A stretch of DNA of 64,000 bases from positions 44,268 through 108,267 of the forward strand of contig DAKJ01000019.1 in assembly GCA_002496565.1 (NCBI GenBank). Reading direction: 5' to 3'. The notes below the pieces were generated by a model. The model had not been told where the DNA came from. It saw nothing but the letters and a program-made list of their open reading frames with translations, and did no database searches. Source of the stretch: Methanosarcina sp. UBA289 (GTDB lineage: Archaea; Halobacteriota; Methanosarcinia; Methanosarcinales; Methanosarcinaceae). The translations under genes and the position numbers were made by a program. Shown here piece by piece: positions 10,096 to 18,687 of this stretch (positions are counted from its first letter, which is position 1; each line of letters starts with the position of its first letter).

Positions 10096-10226
10096 ATATG
10101 ATAGCAATTTCATATGATAGCAATCTTCAGGATAAAACAGGGTGAACGAGAAAGTCCCCTGCAGGTGTTTGAGGCTTTAAATCAACAACTTGATTACACA
10201 AAACTAAGAAGTGTCAAAAAGATTAA

Positions 10227-10964
10227 TCAAATCTGACTTCTTTTCTTTGCAAGAATCATATGTGGAGGCTGAATATACCCTGCTGAATGACCAGACGGAT
10301 CATTTCGTTCCAAAAAAGCATCATAATCTTTCAAGAACCTCCATGAAACGGCTTCAAACCCATGAGATTGTGCAAGGGCGGTTATCCTTTCAGGTGTATT
10401 GTTTTTCGCAAGGGGCAGATTTGGTTTAACACCAGAATACAACTCATTAAACCTGTCATTAAGACTGCTTTTCTTCTCTGTCCCATCAGGGTTCTGGAAC
10501 CACAAACCATCAATTATCATCATAAGGCCACCGTCTTTCAAAAGCCGAGAGCACTCACTTATAAACTTATCCGGTTGAGGTAGGGTCCAGAGAAGATATT
10601 TGCTCAAAATGAAATCATACTCTCCATCACTTAGAGGAATTTCTTCTGCATCTCCCTGTACTAACAAAACATCTACTCCCTTTTTTCTGGCATTTTCCGC
10701 TGCTTTTTCAAGCATATTTTCTGACAAATCTACACCGGTTACATCATGTCCCATGGCGGCAAGAGAGATTGCAAGAATTCCAGGACCTGTTCCAACTTCT
10801 ACTGCACGGATTTTTTTATCCGTTAGCAGAGTTTCATAAAAAATATATTTCCAAATTTCCATTTCTTCATCCATACATTTGGCATACTCTGTATGATAAT
10901 CAGAACTTCTGTAGTCCCAGTATTCTAAAATTTTATTCTTCATTTCTAATATTCCATCTGTCAT
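10227..10964 (-). CDS. Class I SAM-dependent methyltransferase (island copy 1)
   Basis: 245 aa Rossmann-fold methyltransferase. Motif I is VEVGTGPGILAISLAAMGHDVTG near residues 55-78. A motif-II Asp follows (VDLSENML), then GDAEEIPLSDGEYDFILS. The ATG at 10964 has GAGG seven bases upstream. It is clearly paralogous to the methyltransferase at 15155: both have an N-terminal I-YWDYRS/HWNKIS segment, a LLWTL-DKF-SEC block and a DG-WFQ block. It is divergent from the binding protein at 11672 and is followed by the binding-protein scrap and the MFS gene. Substrate unknown. Its place in a transport island suggests a small metabolite rather than a macromolecule. Confidence 0.82.
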   Translation of the reverse strand: MTDGILEMKNKILEYWDYRSSDYHTEYAKCMDEEMEIWKYIFYETLLTDKKIRAVEVGTGPGILAISLAAMGHDVTGVDLSENMLEKAAENARKKGVDVLLVQGDAEEIPLSDGEYDFILSKYLLWTLPQPDKFISECSRLLKDGGLMMIIDGLWFQNPDGTEKKSSLNDRFNELYSGVKPNLPLAKNNTPERITALAQSHGFEAVSWRFLKDYDAFLERNDPSGHSAGYIQPPHMILAKKRSQI

Positions 10965-11540
10965 TTCTATTCCTCAAACAAAGTTGGCACCAAACCATTT
11001 CTATCCGGAACAACATTGTTATCCAGAGCGAAAATGTTTGTAATATGATTGGGATTAACGGTATCTCATCCTGAATAACTGCCTTAACCCTTTTATATTT
11101 GCATAACGATGAGTGAATTCCGAAAGCCTGTATGATAACCTGTGATTTTGGTATCTTTTTTTCATAAAATTACATTTCATTTGTATGAATAAAACAATAT
11201 TTAGTATTACTATATATAATAATAATTTACTTAACTCATCATAATTAACAATATATTAATAATTATGCATTTTATTTTCTAATTTAACTGAGATGAATAA
11301 CAATAAAGTCATACATCTATTCTGCATAATATAATTATAGATGATAAAAATAAATAAAGTGATCTAAATGGAGGATGCCGCGTCTTGAAAAAGCTCTCTT
11401 AGATTGAAAGCGCGTTAGCAAACCCAGAGGTATTGGTGTAGTCTGATTAAACCTGCAACACAATACTGCCAAGTCACATATACGGCTTACTGAATAATTT
11501 TTTGATTCAAATAAAATTTGTATTTAATCACACTTATCGG

Positions 11541-11608
11541 ACAGATATGGAATAAAATCACATACTTTAAATATACAGATATAAAATAAAATCACACATT
11601 TTAAATAT
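11541..11608 (+). promoter_or_regulatory. Tandemly duplicated 34-bp promoter segment
   Basis: Two adjacent 34-bp copies (11541-11574, 11575-11608), differing at a few positions, each ending in an archaeal TATA-like TTTAAATAT preceded by an A-rich BRE-like stretch. They lie about 65-100 bases before the first binding-protein start, so the gene may have two tandem promoters. The rest of 10965-11540 is AT-rich with no gene that I can support. Confidence 0.5.
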
Positions 11609-11671
11609 ACTCCGCATACTTTAGTTAAAAACAATGTTAACAAACTAAATATTTATGTGTTGGTGATAATA

Positions 11672-13246
11672 ATGAAATTTAATGTACAAAAAACAAAAAT
11701 TTCCATCCCTACTGTTGCTGTAATTCTAATTGTAGCACTGCTCTGTGCAGGATGTGTTGATACTGAGGAGGCGTCTAAAGAAAAAGTCCTCCGCGTAGTT
11801 TTTAATGAAGGTCCTGATACTGGGGGCAGTCTTGATCCTGCCAACGGCTGGACAGGGTGGTATGTCCATCAGGCAGGCATCTATGAAACATTGTTCTACT
11901 ACGATGCACACATGAACCTTATGCCCAAACTCGCATCTGGCTACAAACAGCTAAACGGTACTGAGTGGGAAATCCAGCTCCGTAAGGATGTAACTTTCCA
12001 CGACGGAACAAAAATGAATGCAGATGCAGTTCTCTTTTCGCTGAACAGAGTGCTTGATCCGTCAAATAGCAGGTCATCAGAGTACTCTTTCATCAAAGAT
12101 GTACGAAAGACTGGTGAGTACACTATTACCATTGAAACTAATGATGTCTATGCCCCATTAATTTCATCTCTTGTAGATCCTGTCATGTCTGTAGTCAGTC
12201 CCAACATTGTTGATGCAGACAAACAGCCTGATGGAACCGGTCCTTTCAAGTTTGTTTCCTTCGAACCAGGTGCAAGCCTTGAAGTCGAAAAGAGCCCTAA
12301 TTACTGGGATGGCGAGGCCAAAGTTGACCGTATACTCATTCAGTACAACAAAGACAGTACGGCAAGAACAATGCTGATAAAATCAGGAGATGTCGATATT
12401 GCCAGAGATCCTCTCCAGAGCGAGTATTCAGCACTTAAAAGTAACCCTGATATAAACGTCACTTCCAAAGAAACGCTGCGTACATATTTCCTGTATATAA
12501 ATGGCGGCAAAGCCCCATTCAATGACACCAGAGTTCGCCAGGCTCTCTTTTATGTGATCAACCGCCAGGAAATCGTTGATACAGCACTCGAAGGAGTTTC
12601 CGGTATCCCGGCAAAGGGAGTATTCACAAATACCATGCCATGGAACGCAAACGATCAGATCGAATCCTACGGTTATAACCCTGAAAAGGCTCTGAAACTC
12701 TTTGAAGAAGCAGGAATAAAAAAAGGCGCGGATGGTAAGCTGTACTACAACGGAAAACCATTCACGATTGACATCCAGACCTATACAAAACGTGCAGCTC
12801 TTCAGCCGAGTGCAGAAATCATCGCCTCACAGCTAGAAAAAATTGGCATTACCTCAACTGTGACAATTCTGGACAGTGCTGCACTTACGGAAAATGCTGT
12901 TGCAGGAACTTATGATCTCTCACTTGCCGCGTGGAGCACTGCACCTACAGGGGACCCGGACTACTTCCTCTCAAGCCATTACCTTTCAACAGGCAACTAC
13001 GCGTCCAAATGGCTCCGCTATTCCAATCCTCAGGTAGATGAGTGGACTCTTGAAGCAAGAACCGAAACTGACGGAGAGAAACGTGCTGAGCTGTATGATA
13101 AAATCCAGATACAGATTCAGAAAGATGCAGTAGTACTGCCCGTTTTCTATGCCAACGAAATTTATGCACTGTCATCAAATGTGAAAGGCTTTGAGATGTA
13201 TCCAAACGAGTATACAATTATCACCAAGGACATCGGATTTGCATAA
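11672..13246 (+). CDS. ABC transporter solute-binding lipoprotein, oligopeptide/nickel family (SBP5), copy 1
   Basis: 524 aa. Lipobox LLCAGC puts the lipidated Cys at residue 28, so the protein is anchored outside the membrane. It shows the SBP_bac_5 pattern: EKVLRVVFNEGPDTGGSLDP, then GIYETLFYYD, a W-EIQLRKDVTFHDGT strand block and RVRQALFYVINRQEIVD. The ATG at 11672 is preferred over GTG 11657 because GGTGAT lies four bases before it. It feeds substrate to the OppBCDF-type permease encoded downstream. Ligand not predictable; family members bind peptides, nickel or metal chelates, opines and others. Copy 2 follows after 334 bases. Confidence 0.9.
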   Translation: MKFNVQKTKISIPTVAVILIVALLCAGCVDTEEASKEKVLRVVFNEGPDTGGSLDPANGWTGWYVHQAGIYETLFYYDAHMNLMPKLASGYKQLNGTEWEIQLRKDVTFHDGTKMNADAVLFSLNRVLDPSNSRSSEYSFIKDVRKTGEYTITIETNDVYAPLISSLVDPVMSVVSPNIVDADKQPDGTGPFKFVSFEPGASLEVEKSPNYWDGEAKVDRILIQYNKDSTARTMLIKSGDVDIARDPLQSEYSALKSNPDINVTSKETLRTYFLYINGGKAPFNDTRVRQALFYVINRQEIVDTALEGVSGIPAKGVFTNTMPWNANDQIESYGYNPEKALKLFEEAGIKKGADGKLYYNGKPFTIDIQTYTKRAALQPSAEIIASQLEKIGITSTVTILDSAALTENAVAGTYDLSLAAWSTAPTGDPDYFLSSHYLSTGNYASKWLRYSNPQVDEWTLEARTETDGEKRAELYDKIQIQIQKDAVVLPVFYANEIYALSSNVKGFEMYPNEYTIITKDIGFA

Positions 13247-13499
13247 ACTTGCAGGAGGAAATGAGGAAAACTGCCGTTTGCAGACAGCAATTTTGATCTT
13301 ATTTGTGGAAAGGTGTGCTTCCGAGAGGGAGATCAGTAAAGGATAAAGCTTACGTGGCGAAGTCCTAAACCATCTCCCCTTTTTACGACAACATGCCGTG
13401 AACAATATCTGAAATCAGATGGTGTCTGAAAACGGATATTTTCAAGGGTTTTTCATCCCGGAAAAGATCAGTGAAGTGAACAATGAATGTTGATGTTGT

Positions 13500-13550
13500 T
13501 TTATCCGGGCTGGACAGTTACGATATGCTTGTATTACCCAGCCGGATAAT
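13500..13550 (+). promoter_or_regulatory. GC-rich hairpin between the two binding-protein genes
   Basis: TTATCCGGGCTGG pairs with CCAGCCGGATAA (one bulged base) around a loop of about 25 bases, 30 bases before the second binding-protein ATG. It is either the terminator of copy 1 or a processing/attenuation site that sets different levels for the two binding proteins. No gene is visible elsewhere in 13247-13580. Confidence 0.4.
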
Positions 13551-13580
13551 TACAATTTTTCGACCGGAAGAGGTATTGAC

Positions 13581-15143
13581 ATGGCGTTAAGGACGAAGTT
13601 ATCATTTGCCTGTACTGCAGTTTTTTTTATTGCAGTCGTCATCTGTTCGGGTTGTGTTCAGACAGAGGATTCTGAAGAAAAAGTTCTTCGTGTAGCTCTC
13701 ACAACTGGCCCTGATACAGGAGGAAGCCTTGATCCTTCCATTTCATGGGAAGGCTGGCCTATGCGAAGGACCGGAATATATGAGACTCTCTTCTCTTATG
13801 ACGAAAACATGAATCTCCAGCCTGAACTTGCAACAGGTTATAAACAGTTAAACGATACCGAATGGGAAATTCAGCTCCGCAGGGATGTAACATTCCATGA
13901 CGGAACTATAATGGACGCAGATGCCGTGATTTATTCCATCAACCGAGTTCTTGACCCCTCAAACAGCAGATCATCAGAATACTCTTTTATCAAAAACGTC
14001 TACAAAACCGATGACTACACAATCGTCGTGGAAACAAATGAATCATATGCACCAACTATTCTCATGTTCACAGACACCATCATGTCAATTGTAAGTCCTG
14101 ACACAGAAAACCTCGACACCGAACCGGTTGGAACGGGAGCATACAAGTTTGTCTCATTTGAACCGGGTGCCAGTATAGAACTGGTAAAGAATCCTGATTA
14201 CTGGGGTGAAGCGCCAAAAATTGACAGAATAATTATCCAGTACAGCAAAGATGCCGCTGCAAGAACTCTTCTGCTCAAATCAGGCGACGTTGACATTACA
14301 AGAGATGTCCTGCAAAGCGAGTACGCAACCTTTGAAGCTGACCCTGGCACTAATATCGTATCCAAAGAAACGCTTAGAACCTACTTCATGTACATTAACG
14401 AAGGAAAAGCACCGTTCGACGATGTAAGGGTTCGCCAGGCACTTAATTATGCAATTGATCGCCAGGAAATCGTTGACACAGCCCTTGAAGGTGTTGCCGG
14501 CTCTCCAGCAGTTGGAATATTCCCAGACATCATGCCCTGGAGTGCGAACGACAAAATTGAAGCTTATGAATATAACTCTGAAAAAGCTCTTGAACTCTTT
14601 GCTGAAGCGGGAATCAAGCAAGGAAGTGATAGTAGACTCTATTACAACGGTGAGCCATTCACAATTGAAATCCAGACTTATACAAAACAAGCAGCACACC
14701 AGCCAATGGCAGAAGTAATTGCCGCCCAGTTTGAAAAAATTGGCATCACTACTACAATAAAAATTGCCGAAGCAAACTCAATTAGTGCCGATGCGGTAGC
14801 AGGAAATTATGGCCTTGCACTCTATTCATGGGGTGTTGCACCTGTAGGAGACCCTGACTATTTCGTATCAAGCCACTTCCTTTCAACCGGAACCTATGCA
14901 TCCACATGGCTTCGCTATTCTAATCCTCAGGTTGATGAGTGGATTCTTGAAGCAAGGGCTGAAACAGACAAAGAAAAACGTACAAAACTCTACGACATGA
15001 TTCAGGAACAGGTCCAGAATGATGCGGTACTGGTCTGTATCGCATACAAGAAAGAAATTGACGGACTTTCCCCCAACCTCAAAGGTTTTGAAATTTATCC
15101 AAACGAATACACATTCATTACAAAGGAAATGGAACTTGCCTGA
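13581..15143 (+). CDS. ABC transporter solute-binding lipoprotein, SBP5 family, copy 2
   Basis: 520 aa with lipobox ICSGC (lipidated Cys 25). Co-linear and highly similar to copy 1 over its whole length, including TGPDTGGSLDPS, GIYETLFSYDENMNLQPELATGY, DVTFHDGT and the C-terminal KGFEIYPNEYTFITK. ATG at 13581 with GGAAGAGG upstream. It sits 11 bases before the second methyltransferase, so the two are probably translated from one message together with oppBCDF. Two binding proteins for one permease suggest either different ligands or different expression. Confidence is high for the family, low for the ligand. Confidence 0.9.
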   Translation: MALRTKLSFACTAVFFIAVVICSGCVQTEDSEEKVLRVALTTGPDTGGSLDPSISWEGWPMRRTGIYETLFSYDENMNLQPELATGYKQLNDTEWEIQLRRDVTFHDGTIMDADAVIYSINRVLDPSNSRSSEYSFIKNVYKTDDYTIVVETNESYAPTILMFTDTIMSIVSPDTENLDTEPVGTGAYKFVSFEPGASIELVKNPDYWGEAPKIDRIIIQYSKDAAARTLLLKSGDVDITRDVLQSEYATFEADPGTNIVSKETLRTYFMYINEGKAPFDDVRVRQALNYAIDRQEIVDTALEGVAGSPAVGIFPDIMPWSANDKIEAYEYNSEKALELFAEAGIKQGSDSRLYYNGEPFTIEIQTYTKQAAHQPMAEVIAAQFEKIGITTTIKIAEANSISADAVAGNYGLALYSWGVAPVGDPDYFVSSHFLSTGTYASTWLRYSNPQVDEWILEARAETDKEKRTKLYDMIQEQVQNDAVLVCIAYKKEIDGLSPNLKGFEIYPNEYTFITKEMELA

Positions 15144-15154
15144 GGGATTAAAAA

Positions 15155-15847
15155 ATGAAAGACAAAATTACAGAACACTGGAACAAGATTAGTCCTAATT
15201 ATCGGAAAATGTATCGCGACCACCTTGATGAAGAGATTCTCCTGATGCAAAACCTCTTTTCAGAGAAGCTGCCAGCCGGTAAGAAACTCAATGTCCTCGA
15301 TATTGGAACAGGGCCTGGCATCCAGGCATTTGTTTTTGCCGAAATGGGACACAATGTCACTGCTCTTGACATCTCGGAAGAGATGCTTGCACGTGCAAAA
15401 GAAGGAGCAAAGGACCGCAATTTGTCAATCAGGTTTGTTGAAGGTGACGGAGAAAACCTGCCTTCTGAAGATAGTATGTTTGATATTATCGTAAACATGC
15501 ACCTTCTCTGGACCCTAACGGACCATGACAAGTTCTTCAGTGAATGCCTGAGAGTCCTGGTACCAGGGGGCAGAATTCTTGCAATCGATGGTCAATGGTT
15601 CCAGCCAGGCTACGTCCCAAACAGAAATTACAACCCTGAAGAAAGAAATCATGATGAGTTAATTGAATATCTTCCGCTTTATGACAGTAACTCACCTGAA
15701 ATGGTTACAGCCATCATGGAAAATAACGGGTTTTCCGAAGTCTCCTGTAAATCTCTTCCCGAGTATGCAGAGTATATGAAGAGATGCGATCCGGAAGGTT
15801 ATGACTATTTATCTGTCCCGTATCTTGCCACCGGAATAAAACATTGA
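15155..15847 (+). CDS. Class I SAM-dependent methyltransferase (island copy 2)
   Basis: 230 aa. Motif I LDIGTGPGIQAFVFAEMGHNVTALD near residues 48-72, acidic loop DISEEMLARAKEG, then GDGENLPSEDSMFDIIVNMHLLWTL and the DGQWFQPG block shared with island copy 1. The start follows the binding-protein stop by 11 bases, and the next frame begins 10 bases after its stop, so it is embedded inside the transport operon. That position implies that the enzyme modifies the transported compound or a molecule made from it. Family-level assignment only. The UbiE/arsM-like motif set does not identify the substrate. Confidence 0.85.
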   Translation: MKDKITEHWNKISPNYRKMYRDHLDEEILLMQNLFSEKLPAGKKLNVLDIGTGPGIQAFVFAEMGHNVTALDISEEMLARAKEGAKDRNLSIRFVEGDGENLPSEDSMFDIIVNMHLLWTLTDHDKFFSECLRVLVPGGRILAIDGQWFQPGYVPNRNYNPEERNHDELIEYLPLYDSNSPEMVTAIMENNGFSEVSCKSLPEYAEYMKRCDPEGYDYLSVPYLATGIKH

Positions 15848-15857
15848 GGAATAAAAA

Positions 15858-15980
15858 ATGGAAGACAAAATTGCAGATGACAGATATAACGCATTTTTGC
15901 TGGAACATGGTCGGATATGTAGCTCCATACCTCGTTTCTACAAGGAAGCGTTGAGCTTGTCGAGGGTACTGCAATGCTAA
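15858..15980 (+). pseudogene. 40-codon frame, possible remnant of a methyltransferase start
   Basis: ATG GAA GAC AAA ATT GCA repeats the beginning of the preceding methyltransferase (MKDKIT), including the spacing after an AAAAA tract. It then diverges (DDRYNAFLLEHGR) and stops by overlapping the oppB ATG by a few bases. It may be the stump of a third methyltransferase gene, or a short translated leader coupling oppB translation to the upstream genes. No family match can be recognised in 40 residues. Confidence 0.4.
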
Positions 15981-16924
15981 ATGAGTATTTCATCCGTCGG
16001 GTTCTGTATCTCATCCCGGTCCTCATATTTATCTCATTTATGAGTTTTTCACTCATCTATATCGCACCGGGCGATCCGGCAGAGATTATGATGACGAGTC
16101 CCTCGGGTGGATATGATGAAGCAGCTGTTGAAGCTTTCCGCATAGCCCACGGTCTTGACCAGCCGTTTTACATCCAGTATTTTAACTGGCTCAAAAACGC
16201 GGCTGTCGGAGACTTTGGCTACTCGTACATGAGCGAACAGTCGGTATTTGAAACTGTTCTGAATGCATTCAAGAATACGCTGAAACTTTCCGTTCTCGCC
16301 CTTGCAATTGCTCTTGTTATTGCTATCCCTTTCGGCGTAGTTTCAGCTCTGAAACATAACACCATTGTTGACGACGCCTGTCGCTTTGGCGCTCTTCTCG
16401 GGGTATCCATGCCGAACTTCTGGCAGGCCTATCTGATGATAATTTTCTTCTCGGTAATCGTTCACTGGCTCCCAGCATCCGGATTCGGCCACGGGACAGA
16501 CATCAGATACATGATTCTGCCTGCGGCTGTTCTCGGGACAGGGGCAGCAGCTGTAATGATGCGGATGATCCGTTCAAGCATGCTGGACGTCATGGGAAAG
16601 GAGTACATCCAGACCGCCCGTGGAAAAGGACTTTCTGAAAAAATCGTCATTATCAGGCACGCATTGAAAAACGCACTTGTTCCGGTTATCACGGTGATCG
16701 GTCTGTCAATTGGTTTTCTCTTAAACGGCTCGGTTGTTGTTGAGACAATTTTCGGATGGTCGGGTATTGGAAATCTTGTGGTGGACTCAATTCTTTCCCA
16801 CGATTATATGATGGTACAGGGCTCGGTACTCTTTGTTGCCGTCATTTTCCTTCTGATCAACTTCTTTGTAGACCTGGTCTACGTTTGGGCTAATCCGGAG
16901 ATACGCTATGATAAAACTTCTTAA
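15974..16924 (+). CDS. oppB: ABC transporter permease, oligopeptide/nickel family, OppB/DppB type
   Basis: 316 aa integral membrane protein with about six helices. The N-terminus MLNEYFIRRVLYLIPVLIFIS is typical of OppB/DppB/NikB, and the cytoplasmic EAA loop (GKEYIQTARGKGLSEKIVI) that contacts the ATPase is near residues 210-230. Overlaps the start of the OppC-type gene by 17 bases, showing translational coupling. Works with OppC as the channel for ligand delivered by the binding proteins upstream. The gene symbol denotes the family only; nickel or chelate transport is equally possible. Confidence 0.93.
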   Translation: MLNEYFIRRVLYLIPVLIFISFMSFSLIYIAPGDPAEIMMTSPSGGYDEAAVEAFRIAHGLDQPFYIQYFNWLKNAAVGDFGYSYMSEQSVFETVLNAFKNTLKLSVLALAIALVIAIPFGVVSALKHNTIVDDACRFGALLGVSMPNFWQAYLMIIFFSVIVHWLPASGFGHGTDIRYMILPAAVLGTGAAAVMMRMIRSSMLDVMGKEYIQTARGKGLSEKIVIIRHALKNALVPVITVIGLSIGFLLNGSVVVETIFGWSGIGNLVVDSILSHDYMMVQGSVLFVAVIFLLINFFVDLVYVWANPEIRYDKTS

Positions 16925-17747
16925 AAACCGACAGATTGCTCTTTCCCTGATAATTCTTGGCGGGCTTATCTTCATGGCCATATTTGCCGGTTTTCTAGCC
17001 CCCTATGACTACACGGAAAAAAACCTGCAGAACCGTCTGCAGCCTCCGTCTTCCCACCACCTATTCGGGACTGATAACCTTGGCCGTGATATCCTGACAA
17101 TGGTGATGTACGGTTCAAGGGCATCACTTTTAGTCGGGTTTGTAGTTGTCAGCATTTCGCTTGCAATAGGAGTGACACTTGGCGTTCTGGCGGGGTATTA
17201 CGGAGGGTGGCTGGATGAGATTATCATGCGGCTAACGGACAGTTTCCTTGCTTTTCCGTCGATGTTTCTGGCACTTGCAATTACCGCGTTTCTTGGACAG
17301 GGGATGGAAAACATGATGCTTGCTTTAGTTGCTGTCGAGTGGACGGTATTTGCAAGAGTTGCACGAGGTTCAACACTTGACGTCAAGACAAAAGGCTATG
17401 TTCGGGCATCCAGGTGGATTGGTGCTTCAAACGCTTACGTAATGGTAAAGCATGTTCTTCCTAACATTATCTCTCCTGTTTTGATCATGGCATCGCTTGG
17501 AATAGGGAATGTGATTCTGGCAGCAGCTGGTTTAAGTTTCCTTGGACTTGGAGTGCAGCCGTCAACACCGGAATGGGGTGCAATGCTGAATGCAGGCCGT
17601 ACATATTTCACAACTGCTCCCTGGCTGATGCTTTTCCCGGGTCTTTTTATAATGATAACTGTTCTTGCATTCAACTACTTCGGCGACGGGTTGCGAGATG
17701 CACTTGACCAGAAGATGAAAAATATTGAGCTTGAAGGGAGGTTCTGA
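16908..17747 (+). CDS. oppC: ABC transporter permease, oligopeptide/nickel family, OppC/DppC type
   Basis: 279 aa. Long first helix (IALSLIILGGLIFMAIFAGF), then the family signature HLFGTDNLGRDILTMVMYGSR near residue 50, and the EAA loop KGYVRASRWIGASNAYVMVKH near 165. Begins inside oppB (17-base overlap) and ends one base before the next ATG, so the genes are tightly coupled. It lacks the long N-terminal extension of some bacterial OppC proteins, fitting the short DppC/NikC size class. Confidence 0.93.
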   Translation: MIKLLKNRQIALSLIILGGLIFMAIFAGFLAPYDYTEKNLQNRLQPPSSHHLFGTDNLGRDILTMVMYGSRASLLVGFVVVSISLAIGVTLGVLAGYYGGWLDEIIMRLTDSFLAFPSMFLALAITAFLGQGMENMMLALVAVEWTVFARVARGSTLDVKTKGYVRASRWIGASNAYVMVKHVLPNIISPVLIMASLGIGNVILAAAGLSFLGLGVQPSTPEWGAMLNAGRTYFTTAPWLMLFPGLFIMITVLAFNYFGDGLRDALDQKMKNIELEGRF

Positions 17748-17748
17748 C

Positions 17749-18687
17749 ATGTCTGATGTATTGCTGAAAGTATCCGACGTTTCTGTAACAATCCCGACTG
17801 AGCAGGGAACTGTTCACGCGGTTGATGATGCGACGTTTTCGATTAACAAACGCGAGGTTTTTTCATTGATTGGGGAGTCAGGTAGCGGTAAGTCAATTCT
17901 TGGCCAGGCAATAATGCGGCTTCTTCCCCCGAATGCGATGTTTTCCGGAAAAGTGGAACTTGAAGGTATGGAAATTTCAGCTCTTTCCGAGAAGGAAATG
18001 CAGAAAGTCCGCGGTAAAACGGTTGCATCAATTGCTCAGAACCCATATCTTGCAATGAACCCCGGAATAAGGGTTGGCACTCAAGTTGCAGAGCCAATGC
18101 AGGCACATCTTGGAATAAGTAAAGAAGATGCAAAGTCCAGGACATGCCGGGCTCTGAAGTATTTTGATATCATACCTCCTGAAGTGCGGGAAAGGGAATA
18201 CCCGTTTCAGTACAGTGGCGGAATGTTACAAAGGGCAATGGTTGCAATGGGAACGGCTGCAGATCCTGAACTGATTATCGCTGATGAACCGACAAAAGGC
18301 GTTGATGTGCTTAAGAAGCGCAATATTGCAGCAATTTTTCAGAAAGTTGCCTCGGACGGCTGCGCTTTCCTTTTAATTACTCATGATGTAGGTTTTGCCC
18401 GAGCGATGTCAGACAGAATCGCAGTGAACTATTGCGGGCAGATTATAGAGATTGCAGAGAAGGAGCCATTTTTCAAAGAACCTTTGCATCCGTATTCACA
18501 GGCACTTTTAGGTGCGGTGCCGGAGCGCGGCATGCACCCGATTCCAGGCCCGTCACCTTCGATGATTGAAGTGCCGGAAGGTTGCAGGTTTCATCCTCGA
18601 TGTCCGCATAAAACGGACAGGTGCCTGACGAATCCGCCGGTCGTGGAGATAAATGGAAGATTTGTGAGGTGCTGGATGTATGCTTAA
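17749..18687 (+). CDS. oppD: ABC transporter ATPase, OppD/DppD type
   Basis: 312 aa ATPase. Walker A GESGSGKS near residue 45, signature YSGGMLQRAMVAMG, Walker B LIIADEPT, switch His in LLITHDVG, and the C-terminal oligopeptide/dipeptide extension PLHPYSQALLGAVP followed by a Cys cluster (CRFHPRCP...C). In some relatives this region holds an Fe-S cluster. ATG at 17749 with GGGAGGT eight bases upstream; the longer frame from 17725 overlaps oppC and has no such site. The signature begins YSGG instead of LSGG, a mild variation. Confidence 0.93.
   Translation: MSDVLLKVSDVSVTIPTEQGTVHAVDDATFSINKREVFSLIGESGSGKSILGQAIMRLLPPNAMFSGKVELEGMEISALSEKEMQKVRGKTVASIAQNPYLAMNPGIRVGTQVAEPMQAHLGISKEDAKSRTCRALKYFDIIPPEVREREYPFQYSGGMLQRAMVAMGTAADPELIIADEPTKGVDVLKKRNIAAIFQKVASDGCAFLLITHDVGFARAMSDRIAVNYCGQIIEIAEKEPFFKEPLHPYSQALLGAVPERGMHPIPGPSPSMIEVPEGCRFHPRCPHKTDRCLTNPPVVEINGRFVRCWMYA

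Noticed and set aside
11367..11420. GGAGGATGCCGCGTCTTG block as another copy of the dispersed 48-bp repeat
   Set aside because: Only the first seven bases and a loose GCGTTAGC match; the rest does not align with copies A to D.
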